DNA of 64,000 nucleotides from Allacma fusca. Taxonomy: Eukaryota > Arthropoda > Collembola > Symphypleona > Sminthuridae. The notes under the pieces were generated by a model. The model saw nothing but the letters and a program-made list of their open reading frames with translations, made no database searches and was not told where the DNA came from. Positions 1-12,091 of this stretch are shown here, in pieces. Within the stretch, counting starts at the first letter, position 1. Every line of letters starts with the position of its first letter. The DNA lies in assembly GCA_947179485.1 (NCBI GenBank), contig OX359247.1:30852801-30916800 (forward strand), read 5' to 3'. A program made the translations under genes and the position numbers.

Positions 1-370
1 AGAATTAACTGCAGTGACTTCGACATGCCGCAAATTAATAATTTCAAAGATTTTCAGAAACATCGCTGTAGAGAATAATAATTCTTGCTTTGAAGGCTTC
101 GATACATAAACTTTTCCACCGCAGTCAGGAATGCTGGTCGCATCGATGTCAGGGAAGTAAAATGCAAACAGAAAAATAAAATGATTCATGTATGATTCGA
201 ACCAAAAATTTGAGCCAGTCAAATATTTTTACTATATTCGACAAATTATTCACCATAGTATTGGGAGTAGTAGGGTCAATAATACAACACGTAGTATTAA
301 AATTGTAATTTTTAAAGCAATTAATACAAGAAGTTCCGCTTGCTGCTGTATATTCCAAAATATATGTATA
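1..370. other. No gene seen
   Basis: AT-rich sequence with short chance open frames on both strands. None has a recognisable domain or splice context. Confidence 0.5.
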
Positions 371-1193
371 CGTAAAACCTGTATATAATGGTTTCCCTAG
401 GGACTCCAAAATTTGACCACTATAGACAGGGACCACTGTACAAGTACATAGTGGTCAGAGGTCACTATATAAACACACACAAACACAGGCACACCTGCAG
501 GCGACAATTTGATTTGCATGCGTTATTGAAAATCAGCAATTTAAAATTTTTTAAAAATGTTTACTATTTTGCTTTAGACTTTAATTTTGCAAGGGAATCT
601 TGATGAACCTTGCAGTGATCTTCAGAGAACTCCATGTCTTGAGACATTATCTATAGAGAAATGGGGTCAAAATATTTGTCACCTCTTGATTCGTGTCGAA
701 TTACCTCAGGATCACTAAATTATCTGAGATCTTGCAAAACAACTAATAATTATTTTAGGATGATTACAGCAACTAAGAATTAATTAAAATATTTCAATGG
801 ACTAATAATAGAGTCAATGAATTAGCATTTGATTTAGTACCTAGTACCTACATATACATGGAATGCGAAACGGCTGGTTATAAAAACGTAGTCCAAATGC
901 CTTTAATGGAACTAAACTTAAGCAGCTGTGTCATTGGTTCGGGTTTGTGCGAGTTGTATCCCTTCGTTCTGACTGGTTGACCATTATATACAGGTACTTT
1001 AAGCTGCATTTTAAACTGAAGGGGTATGTTCATTGATTCATTGAACCACTATGAGCAGGTTACCACTATATAAAAAACCATTATATGAAGGGAGTTTCCA
1101 ATGTTAATGGCTAGGAGGTGGGACCGGGACGCCAAAATTTGACCACTATTAACAGGAAACCATTATATGAAAGGCCATTACATGGTTTTACTG
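371..1193. mobile_element. Non-autonomous TIR element, Tigger/mariner-like (823 bp)
   Basis: The right end, read on the minus strand, starts CAGTAAAACCATGTAATGG. The left end carries the matching but slightly worn sequence, starting at cgtaaaacctg. Both ends continue inward into a shared stretch containing ccaaaatttgaccactat (about 401-424 and 1132-1150). TA dinucleotides lie just outside (369-370 and 1194-1195), as expected for Tc1/mariner/pogo insertion. The interior has further copies of accactata/ccattatat words and no transposase, so the element would need an enzyme supplied elsewhere. A terminus of the same type may lie near 29322-29345. Confidence 0.6.
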
Positions 1194-1734
1194 TAGATAA
1201 GTCATTAACAGGCAATTAAATATTTAGGCAAATAAATAAATAAAAATTAAATGAAGTAATTAGTATAAAGGTGATATAAGCATAAAAGTTCCACAAAATA
1301 TGGAGTCAGTACACAGGAAATTACGTTTAAATTAGCTCCGTGAAGTTAATCGTATGACAGTATTATGTCAGCCTAAACGGTACAAAGGAACGCTTCACCG
1401 GCTCCCTAGCCCATATTATGAGGGATATGTTAATGTTAAAAAATGATTTTATAAAATTTGTTTAATCCCGCTAGATCAAATTATCCTGATAATCCCGTTA
1501 CAACTGTGAAGGAGGTGAAACAAAATCAGGTTTATTTTGGAAAAGCCCAATTTTTTTATTTCCAGAGTGCTATCCCCTACGTTAAGAATTGCGCCGGTCA
1601 AGATTGAAACAATGAAAACAAATTTACCGTTCTAAATAATTCATTAACTTTATCTCTAAATTCTCGATCGACAGTCTCTGATTCACGTTTTGATTTGGGA
1701 CGACCTGCTAAACCGCCTTACATCAATCCCCCCG
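1194..1734. other. No gene seen
   Basis: AT-rich intergenic sequence. I see no open frame with a domain and no clear repeat. Confidence 0.45.
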
Positions 1735-2075
1735 AAATCTACTACACCCATTGTTTTGAAATATTGTTATGAATGACCCCCTGCTGAAAAAAAGTTCAAC
1801 CATTTTCAAAATCCCTGTTGGCAAAAATAATTTCCCTACAAGACGTCAAATCCCTACCAAAAAATTCCAAATAATCTAAAAATCCCTGTTTGGATAACAA
1901 AATTTCCTGAAACACCCCACCAAATTTAAAAATCCCTGCCAAAAAAGCACAAACGAATTAAAAAACCCCTGTTCTTAAAAAAAATCCCTTCCCTTTGAGA
2001 TTTTCCCTGCCAGAAATATTTTTGCCTGGGAAGAATCTTCCCGTCTTCCCACAAAAATCCGATCCCTGGCCCGTA
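1735..2075 (-). repeat. Degenerate 'CAGGGATTTT' repeat, dispersed copy 1
   Basis: The stretch repeats short units of the form aaaatccctg followed by A-rich spacer at irregular 20-40 bp intervals. About 100 bp at its right end (1976-2075), read on the minus strand, nearly match 51357-51455. The shared core includes ggatttttgtgggaagacgg and tatttctggcagggaaaa. No coding content is recognised. Confidence 0.65.
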
Positions 2076-4392
2076 GTGAAATTCCATGGGATTCCCACAA
2101 ACACAGATCCTCAACCTCATGTTACGTCATGTTGCCCCTATATATATAGTTTCTATTTAAAAGCAGCTTTCTTAGCATATCACAATGCATTCCTTACACA
2201 TTTCCTCTAAAAAATATCCTCCATAAAAAATTGCCCTAAAAAATTACATCTTCCAGTCCAAAACAAGTGACCATGTAAAAATGTGTTCAACTTCTCTCAA
2301 TTCTTTCAAAAACAAAAATCTCTGCTCAGCCCCCTAATAAACAATGATTCGAATGAATATCCCCTTAAATTGATTGATCAAAAATTCTATCAAATTTCCC
2401 TAAAGCAATTTTAGAGGAAACTTTTTATCCGCCCTTTTATCCCAGCTTTCCCGGAGTCGGATGTTTTCCCCCACCCTCTTTTCGTACTGTACAAGACTAA
2501 ATTCCCATACTTTCATTACTCTGCGAATGCCAAATCCCATCAACGTTCTTCTGGAAACTTCTTCATATCCACAGAGAAAAGGAATATTGCCACTGAAAAT
2601 GTTATCTGCAAAAATATTTCCCTCAAGAAGTAATAATAATAATTATTATTCTGAGCGAGCAAAATAATTATAGATAGCTTCCCATTTAACAAATAACGTT
2701 TCCAAGGAACATAATTAAATAAATAACGTTTATAGAGAGTTTTAAGACAGCCTTTTTACGTAGGGTTACCAAAGGCTATGCGGACGTTGACACGTACTAT
2801 CTACGCTATTTCCAACATTTACTTACGCCAGGGTTGGCGGCAACTTCGAAATTCGAACCCAACTGCCGAAGGGTCATCAGGAGAGGAGAGGATTGGTGGG
2901 ATTTGACCTGTAATTGGACTTTAGGAAGGGTCCTATTTCATTTACTTACTGGAACAATGAAACCGGTTGGAAGTTCAAGGTGACCACACGCCAAGTATCG
3001 ACGAACGAGTTTATTGAGGGTTTTTGTGTGTTCGGTGAGTGTGTGTGTGTAGCATTACAAGGATATACCACGTTATAAACTATAGGGACATTTCCAATAC
3101 ACAGGAGAGAGCTATGAGAAGGAAACACACACTCCTCTCTGGAATAGGACGAAGGAGGAACACACCTAATAAGTACATAGTAACGTATAGTGTCTACTTT
3201 ATATATGTACGTACTAGCGTTTAAATACATCACAACTACACAAGATATCCTAAACTCCTGTGACTGACTGCATGCCACACATTCATTGAAAAAGACTTGT
3301 TCTTGTATAATAAAGAGAGAGAGATGAGTTTCTTGTACTAAAAGGAAATTTGAAGTATATATTTCCTATAGTTAAAAAAATATTATAGAATATATATATA
3401 CTAAGGGAGCCTATAGTGGAGTTTAAAAATCAAATAATTCCACCATCAGCAAAACATGGGCAGATAATCACAAGGGGATCATCTGTGTAGTGTTGCCCGA
3501 AGATACAAAAAGTGCTAAACTCTGACTACTGTATATATACACTGTAATAATAATATTTTGCATATTGCAATTTTTTACTGGAAATTTTCTACTCGTAAAT
3601 GGTTCCATATCCGCCAAGAAGATCAGGTCCTTCAGAGTGTAACGATTCCTCCTGGGTTTTTTGATTACAGTGAGAGATTGGACGTATGGACTGAGGATTT
3701 TTATTTGGACAGGGACTCCCTCGTGGTGATTCCTCCTCGGATGAGATTATTGTCGCCATTGAATCTTGATTTAACCTAGTCAGTTGTTGTTCCCGTCCCT
3801 GGTGATCCAATATTAATCATTTGTGTGGTGGTGGTGGTCGTCGTCATCGTCATCGTCGGCATCGGAAACTTGAGGAATAGGACTTAAACTTGTGAGGGCG
3901 GCGATTGGGAGCTGTGGAAGTTGTAGTGAAATCCAGAGCTCAGTGGTGTGTGGACATGGACACTTTACAAATCTTTTGAAGTAATGAAGGATTTGGAGAC
4001 TAAATAGAGAAATGTTGAGTATTTAAATGTGTTTTTTGGAGACTGGGACAGACAGACCTGGATTGGGAGAGTGTTTTCGTATTTGAGGAGTGTTTACTGA
4101 GTATCAGTGTTCAAACGGAAGACATTGGATTTGGGGATGTAAATAGAGGAGAGGCTTGAGAGAGTGTTTTGGTAGGGGGTGAAGGATCGACGAGATTTTA
4201 AGATTTTAGGGTAATTTTGTATATTTGTTGTTGTTAGAGTGCTACTTATTATTTGATACAGCTCGGTAATATTACTGTTGTTGAATTAGTAGAGTTGATT
4301 GAGTGCGAAGATTTTTAGCGAGCTGCGTATTGTTAGGTCATTTGGGAGACTGGTGGATTTTTTCTGAAATTTTTAAAGTGTCTAATTTAACA
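2076..4392. other. Upstream region and 5' UTR of the Cdk12-like gene
   Basis: I find no complete gene here. The last kilobase is probably promoter and 5' UTR. It contains GTG and CGTCAT/CATCGT triplet runs at about 3823-3860 and becomes less AT-rich towards the start codon. Overlapping open frames on opposite strands at 3558-3810 have no recognisable domain. No TATA box or initiator could be fixed with confidence. Confidence 0.4.
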
Positions 4393-7300
4393 ATGAGACA
4401 TAAGTATGGGGAGAGAGATAGCAGACGACATCGTCAGAGAAGTCGATCTAGAAGTCGAAGCCGAAGTCGGAGCTCGCATAGACAGAAGATCCGGAAAAAA
4501 ACTAGGCCTCATAATAATGATGGTTCCAGTAGAAGGTCTCATGGGTCGTCGTCGCAGCACCGGAGATCCTATACTAGGAACAAGAGGAGTAGTGATGAAG
4601 TTTATTCGGATGTTTCCTCTGGGACCTTGTCTGATGCTGAAGCTGGAGAAATTCATAGTGATGATGATCGAGGTAGATCCAAGTCAATGAAGGCAGATGG
4701 TCACAAGCCCAATCATAATAATCATGCGAAGAAACTTCCATCCCCGAATCGGTCACCCCATACACCACCATTACCCCCGAAAGCTTACGAAGATTTTGTA
4801 GTCCCTGTTCAGTCATTCAAAAGAAAAGCAAGTGGAAATGACGAGGATGAAGAGAAGAGGGGGAAAAGAAAAAAGAAGAAAGATGCTGAAAAATCGTGAG
4901 TTTCTATAAATTGTGTTGCTGTAATGATGGTGTATTAGTTTAGCAAAACCTATTACTACTAGATATTTTTTTGAACAGATGAACGACAGTGAAGGTATTG
5001 ATTGTTGTATTTAAAGACTAATAAAATAATAGTGAATGTTGTTTCAATGCGCTAAGTGCAGACACTACCATGATATGATTTTGAAGCCTGAGTTTAATAA
5101 TGTTGGAATCTATTCTACTAATCCTTAAAATATTAACATTTTGTATTGTTTGTATTTAGCGTGAAAAAATCGCAGCTACCAACGCCTGTTGTAGAAGTAC
5201 GAGATGTAGTACCTTCCCCTAAATCAGGGAAAGATACGCCTAAAAAGTCTAGAAAGGAAGATGTTAAATCAACGTATGTGTTTGAAATTACTTCCTTGAA
5301 TGAATACTGTCATGACTTTATGAAGCTTGTAGTTGTTGTTTCGTGCCCTCTCGGGTTGTGGTACTATCATAGTAGCTTCTGTGTGTGTCCTGCTTGCGTA
5401 ATTTCTTCAATGAATTCTACTTAATTGTCTTAATCTAACTGTCATTGTTACCTTGCAGCCCCAAACGGTCACAAGCGTCAAATGTGTCTGAATCTACCAG
5501 CAGTGGTTCTAAAAATCGTTCACAAGCCTCTCCTTTGCCTCAGCTCAAGAAATCCTCTTTGGAGGATAAGCTTTCTGCGACAACATTCTTTGCAGAATTG
5601 CTTCGACAAAAGCAAGGTCCCGTAATAAAAGAAAAGTCTCCGTCACCCATCCCAGTCATAACACTTGAAGGATCGGATGAACCCGAAGTACCCGAACAAG
5701 CCGAAGTGACCATTTTGGATGAGGATATGGAAATTGAAACCCCGCCTCCTGAGAATGATAGACCATCCGGAATCGATTCTGTTGATCATCGTATCATATC
5801 AAACAATTCAGAGATCCACGTGGGTGCTAAAATGCATAATTTAACAGAAGGAGTAGACACCTCGCTTTTGAAGGGATTCGACAACTCATTTCATAATATT
5901 CACATGCATACAGTCAAAGCAAATAATATTAACGATTTTGTGATACAACCATCAGCTAGTACCATCCCACAGTTAAGTATAACCAAGGACCTGCCCATGC
6001 CTCCGAGTAAGTGCTAATGAGGATTTGTATTTGCTAATCAGGAACTTACTGTACCTGAATTTATTTTCATTTCAATTTTGCAGTTGATCCGGATATTGCT
6101 GCGAGCCTCGTTGCGCCCGAGAAGAAAAGTCGGTTAGTGAAACCCAGAATAATTCATAAAAGGCCTGACCTTCCAGAATGGGGAGAACGTTGTATTGACT
6201 CATTCGAAGTCATTGCACAAATCGGAGAAGGGACGTACGGCCAAGTTTACAAGGCAAAGGATTCCATCGTTGGTAGGATCTAATAAAAACAAAAAAAATC
6301 ATTTTGGTAAAACAAAGAAGTCATTTACTAATCAGTTGAGCTTATTCTATAGGTGATCTGGTGGCCTTAAAGAAAGTACGTCTAGAGAACGAAAAAGAAG
6401 GGTTTCCTATTACCGCTGTGCGAGAAATAAAAATTTTAAGACAGTTGAATCATAAAAACATTATAAATCTTAAAGAAATTATTACTGATAAACGAGATGC
6501 TAAAGACTTTCGAAAGGTAAGCTACCCGCTGCACTGCTAGTGTGTTATTTAATGCACCAGAACAACTAAATTAATTTGGTGAATCCTGGAATGGCATGTC
6601 CATAAAACAGTTCATAATTAATGACAATAATGTTAATGCTAAGTGATTGTTTCATTTCCAACAGGACAGGGGAAGCTTCTACTTAGTCTTTGAGTACATG
6701 CATCATGACTTAATGGGACTTTTGGAGTCCGAGTCCCGTTGGTCATATGTAAATTTTACGGAAGAATATAATGGAAGCATCATGTATCAACTTTTGGATG
6801 GGCTTAATTATTGTCACAGGAAAAATTTCCTTCATAGAGACATTAAATGTAGTAATATCCTCATGAATAACAAGTGGGTTATTCTTCTGTATTTTATTAT
6901 TGTATTGAATAATGCTTTTGTGGGTAAAAATTATAATTTCAATTCTTTTTTTCCAATTTAGGGGTCAAGTCAAATTAGCAGATTTTGGTTTAGCTCGTTT
7001 ATACAATTCCAAAGACAAAGAAAGACCTTATACGAACAAAGTCATCACATTGTGGTATCGTCCGCCAGAACTGCTCTTAGGAGAGGAAAAGTATGGACCT
7101 GCTGTCGATGTTTGGAGTTGTGGTTGCATTTTGGGCGAATTGTTCCTCAAGAGACCAATGTTTCAGGCAAACATAGAACCTGCTCAACTCGAAGAGATTT
7201 CCAAAGTGTGTGGGACTCCTTCTCCTGCCAACTGGCCCAAAGTTGTTAACTTGCCACTCTGGCCAACATGTAGACCTAAGAGGATCCATCCAAGAAGACT

Positions 7301-7964
7301 CAGGGAAGAGATGAGCTTCATGCCTGCAGCTGCTTTAGACTTGTAAGAACAGAACCGTGTAAATGAGTCTGCATTGAATTGTTGAATAGCCATTTCCTTG
7401 ATGCTGAAATTTTCAGAATGTTAATATACCGAAGGATATCTTGGTGCAATTTTTTTATGGTACATCAGGCTTGTGCCGGTACATTCAATAAAAATTATTC
7501 AACTTTAAAATTAGAAAAATGATATTCTCAGGTTGGATCGAATGCTAGAAATAGACCCAGAACGAAGAATATCTGCAGAAGAGGCTCTTCGTAGTAAATG
7601 GCTAAGGACAATCGATCCAGAAAAGGTAGAGCCTCCCCAATTACCTACTTGGCAAGATTGTCATGAGCTTTGGAGTAAAAAAATGAGACGACAACAGAGG
7701 GACAACCCAGAAGCCACTCAAACTCTTCCCCCAGGAAAGCCGCCTCCGTTACCAACATCTAGCTCTTCCAAAGTCCAGTTCAGTAAAACAGATGACTGTG
7801 ATCCTATTTCGTGAGTATTTCTTGGCATTACAGTGTACATACGTTTTGCAGATAAGAAAGCCTCCGGAACTGAAGTATGTTTTAATCTCAGGTCATCGAA
7901 ATTAGTTAGAAATGAACTATCGAAGCGGGGTCTTGAAGCACCAAACCATCCCGTGGAGACTTAA
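4393..7964 (+). CDS. Cdk12: Cyclin-dependent kinase 12/13 homologue
   Basis: With cyclin K this nuclear kinase phosphorylates the RNA polymerase II C-terminal repeat and supports elongation and RNA processing. Nine exons (4393-4895, 5160-5273, 5459-6006, 6084-6272, 6353-6516, 6665-6873, 6962-7342, 7532-7810, 7892-7964) join at GT-AG sites in one frame of 819 codons. Introns are 77-264 bp. Residues about 10-30 form an Arg-Ser-rich stretch, and the N-terminal half is low complexity. The kinase domain (about 429-735) shows the glycine loop [10 protein letters not shown], lysine 458, the PITAVRE helix (470-476) typical of CDK12/13, HRDIKCSN with aspartate 565, DFG at 583-585, and threonine 600 in the activation loop. 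An in-frame ATG at 4303 would add 30 residues; I prefer 4393 because [14 protein letters not shown] starts the RS region there. The C-terminal tail is short compared with vertebrate CDK12 (about 1490 residues). The kinase call is very secure; CDK12 versus CDK13 is not separable in invertebrates. Confidence 0.95.
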
Positions 7965-7986
7965 AGTGTCTTTCGGAAGTTCCGGA

Positions 7987-7992
7987 AATAAA
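7987..7992 (+). terminator. Candidate poly(A) signal of the Cdk12-like gene
   Basis: AATAAA lies 23 bp after the stop codon. Another copy at 8466-8471 would give a 3' UTR of about 500 bp. The sequence alone does not say which is used. Confidence 0.35.
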
Positions 7993-9043
7993 GGAGCCTT
8001 GGATTTAACTCTATCTACACAAATTTACTATCTAAGCAATGGTTATAAGCATACAGCATAACATTAACACTGTATGTACAATGTTGTTGTCAACTACTTT
8101 CTTCGGACCAGGACTCATATAACTATTTATAAATTTAGGCTTGAATTTTGTGTGAGAACACTAGATTTTTAAAACTGACCACCTGACACGACTATTATAC
8201 AATTATGTTAGAGTATATAATTTTGAGCTGGTAAATACGTCTACGTGTTATAGTCAGACAGGGGTTAGGGATATTCCCAGGGCCTTTTTGCATTTGAGTA
8301 TAAAGAATAGACAGATTTCGAGGCAAAGGACTCGTATAAAAAATTGTGAATATTTATAGTTGATTTGAAGTAGCATATAATTACTTATACACATGAATAT
8401 ATTTATTTATTTAAATTTTTACGACATCATCAACTGTAAGTGCTAGAATGGAATATATATGTATAAATAAATATATTACAAAGGCCTTAAGAATGTCTTA
8501 TAAATAGGATTATCAACTGCCAAGACACGTAGAAATTTATCCTCTATATGTAAAGTCTTGAAAAACAGCCGAAAATGTGACACTGTGCGGAGCTTTGTGT
8601 GCTCTCCTGGTCGTTTTACGTTTAGTGAGCGAAAACATAATGAAAACATGAATGATTTCAGTTTATGTAAAACTAACGTGTTACATTGGGTACGGTCAAA
8701 CCCTGTAGAATCTTGTGGGGTTATGTCTTAAAGAGTCCGTAAATACCCTTAAATACGAAAAGAAGACCATGGATAGAGTGCATTGACTTCCTCACTGCTC
8801 TTCTTCTTGTGTACCGCCAAACATTGTATCCACTTGTTCTTGGTAAGTACAATCAATTTATGCATCACTTAATTAATTTACACATACGTTAGTTGTAGAT
8901 ACATTATGGTGGGTTCCTGTTTCATTCTAATAAAATTTAACATTCTGGCATAATGGCAACATCAGTAAAAACAATATTCTCTTTTGTATCCCAAGGCATC
9001 TGCATGCAATGCATAACCAAATAGCAGTTAAATATGTATTTAA
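7993..9043. other. Cdk12 3' UTR and intergenic DNA
   Basis: AT-rich sequence without a recognisable gene. The first 500 bp could be transcribed as 3' UTR if the poly(A) signal at 8466 is used. Confidence 0.4.
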
Positions 9044-9220
9044 GTAACTAGGGACAAGTTCTGCACATACTACTGGTTTCTGGTTTACGCCGTTGTCCAA
9101 GCATCGGAATTTACTCTTAAAATGCACCGAAATCTACATGCATGTTTTTTTTCTAAAGTGGTAGTTGAGGTTAATGGGGGAGGTTCCGATAATTAGCTCA
9201 TTTAATTAATTATTGATTAG
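9044..9220. repeat. Direct repeat copy A (duplicate of MPLKIP 3' UTR)
   Basis: The sequence is about 90-95% identical by eye to 11858-12031 in the same orientation. The shared block starts at taactagg and ends at ttaattattgattag. The other copy lies just downstream of the MPLKIP stop codon, so this copy looks like a stray piece of that 3' UTR. The AATAAA signal seen in the other copy is missing here because the A in the T run is absent. Confidence 0.8.
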
Positions 9221-9243
9221 AGACAATGGTCATCTGTGCATTA

Positions 9244-10019
9244 CAGTCAACTTTCTCTATAAGGAAAAATTCACTATAATGGTCATAATTGGTTGGTCCC
9301 TGCAAAATGCCCATATAACTAATGTATAAACTCGGCTTATAGTGGACGTTTATAAGGGAAAACTCCCTATAAAGGGACACATTTCAAGGTACGGTGGAGT
9401 TGTACAAACATTCTATAAGGGATTTTCAAAAAATAATTGCTCTGTCTGCAGTCTACCTTCAGAATTGGGAAACAAAAACGTGCAAACAACTAAGCTTCTT
9501 TCTGCACTGCAGTTTGCTTCATGCTTGAGCAACCACGAAGTCTCGGGAGAGCAAATGTGAGCTGTAACCGAAAATATTGTCTAAATTTATTAATTTTGAC
9601 TAACCACTATTTTAAACCAGGAAATACGTAATTTTAAAATCTACATCCCTAATCGTAAAACCTTGATTTTGGGATTAAGAAAGTAAATTTTTTGTTCAAG
9701 GGTTTGTCAAGTTCAACTGTAAGTAATATCTGGAAATCAGATTTTAGAAAACCACAACAAGGTTGATCCGAACTTAAAAAAGATTCGGGTATGTGCTTTA
9801 CTAGTAAGTTTACAGATAAATTTCTCAAATCAAATCATTAAAGTAATAAAACAGTTACATGTAAGTATATTTAGTGTTTTTGCAATTTTCAATAAGCACG
9901 TGTAGTTCCTTTTGGATAAATTAGTGCGCTTCCTTTATAGTGGATTTATTTTCCTTATAAGCCTCCAAGGGACAAGATATTTCTGTCCCCAGAATATCCC
10001 TTATAGAGAGAGTTGACTG
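9244..10019. mobile_element. Non-autonomous Tigger/pogo-like element (776 bp)
   Basis: The left end reads CAGTCAACTTTCTCTATAAG. The right end on the minus strand reads CAGTCAACTCTCTCTATAAG. TA flanks both sides (9242-9243 and 10020-10021). The terminal sequence closely matches the full Tigger element at 32617-35782, which starts CAGTCGACTCTC. The interior repeats ctataa/cttatag words and encodes no transposase. A Tigger enzyme of that type could have moved it. Confidence 0.85.
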
Positions 10020-10611
10020 TACCACAAAAATCATTTTTGACTTGAAGTCAAACTCAGTTTAGAATTTCCTAAAATAATGTGGGTAAAAGTCCGATATAAT
10101 TATATCACCCCTATATGAGGGAAGTGCTGTAAATCCTGTTTCTCGGGAAAATATGGTCTGATTCTCGTGACATTTTATGTCCATCCTTAACTGCATATCA
10201 TGAGTAGTAACTTGACCTTGAATCTGAACTAAAATTCAAACTTGAACTTGAACTTTTATCTGCATCTGATCCTGAACATAACCCCACATTTGCCTATGAA
10301 GTATATGGTACAAATGCTGGAAAATTTATTCCAACAATAAACACTGACTTGAACTGTATGGCCTGCCCAGGTCATGTATCGTAATAGGTTATGTCAACTG
10401 CATCAAATTAGTAGTTTTCAAGCTGATGCAACCTTCGGCGAACGTTGAAATTAAAATTATAAATTACACTAAATTATGTGTTGGACCCCCGTGTAATAGT
10501 ATAGGCGCATGTGTTTGTCCTGATACTGGTGGAAAAATTCCGAAGTTGGTCCACTTGAAAATTTCTGTAGTTTAGTTACATGGACGTAGAAACTTGAAAT
10601 TTGGTACAATT
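10020..10611. other. Intergenic DNA with scattered CTTGAA words
   Basis: No gene is seen. Around 10210-10260 there is a cluster of cttgaa/gaacttgaa words resembling the ends of the neighbouring hAT-like element, perhaps an older relative. Confidence 0.35.
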
Positions 10612-11713
10612 CAGAGCTGCGTTCAAGTATAACTTGAACAGTTCCAGAGCGTATTACGTTCAGTGCAGGCAATTGTTTAACTTGAATTTTCAAGTTCAAG
10701 TTGGATCAAGTTCAAGTTAAAAATGTATTACTTGATGGCAAATGCAAGTCAAGTTCAAGTACATTAAATGGAAGTACTTGAATATAACTTGAGTATTTGT
10801 CACTGAAAAGCAAAACATTGTATGTTCAGTGGCATCCTTGCATTCTCACTACAAATAATTCTCGGAGTGAAACATTAAAATAATTCCATCCTTGTTTGTT
10901 TTGCTTGTATCGACTATCGACGTTAGTCACATTTGCAAAGCTTAGTGGTTGAGAATAATTCTTGACATTTTCCAATACTTTGAATAATTAAAAGTTCTAA
11001 TGTATTATTTTATAATTGTGTGTTCTTGATACTCGAGGCTCTCGCTCCATTAAATAAATAAGTACATATGTGATTACCCAGTTCAACTGTTCTGGTGCTA
11101 ACAAGCACTTTACGAGCAATTATTGCCCGTGACAATAATTTCTGCTGACATTAAAAATGACGCAGATGAACCACAAGGTATCTAATAAACAAATACTTTT
11201 TAGGAGAAATGCCGATGACAGATATTCAGGAATATAATTGTTGGTTACACTCACCGGATGAGTGCAACATTCCCGCTTTCACTAGTGCACAGGCCAAGAA
11301 TATGAGTGCTAACCTCCTAATTTTGAAAATTAGTAAATTAGGCTACAATGATTACTTTAATAAAATCATTGCTACCGATTCAGACACCGAAATTTGTAAC
11401 AATGGCTTGCTTGTGTTGCTCAAAATTTCTTACGAGTGTGTGCAAGGTAAGCACTTACACTCAAACTATTGTCCTACACTCGTTAGTAATCGTGAGATAT
11501 GCTCCGCTAATCCGGTAGTGCTGAGAAAGTGTTTACTTGAATAATCAAGTTCAAGTCAAGCTATTTGTTAATTTTGAACATGAATTTGTTATCAAGTTCA
11601 AGTTCTATACAATGAACTTGAAAATTTTGCACTTGAATACTCAATACTTTGTCTAGACAATTTTTCAAGTTCAAGTCAAGTGTCTAATATAATTTGACTT
11701 GAACGCAGCTCTA
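10612..11713. mobile_element. hAT-like element with CAAGTT-rich ends (1102 bp)
   Basis: The left TIR is CAGAGCTGCGTTCAAGT; the right one on the minus strand is TAGAGCTGCGTTCAAGT, 16 of 17 identical. The flanks gtacaatt (10604-10611) and gtacagtt (11714-11721) form an 8-bp target duplication with one mismatch, as hAT elements make. Both ends carry many copies of CAAGTT/AACTTG within about 200 bp, probably transposase-binding sites. An open frame at 11209-11544 (+, 111 codons) has no recognisable domain, and no hAT transposase is seen, so the element is non-autonomous. Confidence 0.8.
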
Positions 11714-11857
11714 GTACAGTTATTGCCAGAATAATAGGGAACGATTAGATAATTTCCTAATATCGCGTGTTTCATACTTTTGTTTAAATATAAAATTGCC
11801 TACTGAAGTTTCAACTTTTGGTCACACTCTCCACACCTTCTGAATTAAAGAATGTAA

Positions 11858-12031
11858 CTAGGAACACATTCTGCACATACTACTGGTTTCTGGTTTACGC
11901 CGTTGTCCAAGCATCGGACTTTACTCTTAAAATGCACCGAAATCTACATGCATGTTTTTATTTCTAAAGTGGTAGTTGAGGTAAAGGGAGAAGGTTCCGA
12001 TAATTAGCTCATTTAATTAATTATTGATTAG
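11858..12031. repeat. Direct repeat copy B (within MPLKIP 3' UTR)
   Basis: This is the partner of 9044-9220. It begins 61 bp beyond the MPLKIP stop codon and on the minus strand includes AATAAA at 11962-11957. It is probably the original 3' UTR. Confidence 0.8.
11957..11962 (-). terminator. Candidate poly(A) signal of MPLKIP
   Basis: AATAAA on the minus strand lies about 130 bp after the stop codon, a normal spacing for a short 3' UTR. Confidence 0.5.
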
Positions 12032-12091
12032 TCATTGGAGTCACGTCTTTGATGTGACTTGGAGTTTCAGTAATTAGGGTTTTCCCGAAGG

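Noticed and set aside
2946-3278. 110-codon minus-strand frame
   Set aside because: It contains microsatellite-like text (THTHSPNT) and no domain, and is probably chance.
3558-3810. Overlapping 73-codon frames on both strands upstream of Cdk12
   Set aside because: Neither has a domain or convincing splice sites. The minus-strand frame is mildly protein-like, but no further exons could be found to its left.
4303-4392. Upstream in-frame ATG for Cdk12
   Set aside because: It would add 30 hydrophobic residues unlike the family N-terminus; the next ATG leads straight into the RS region.
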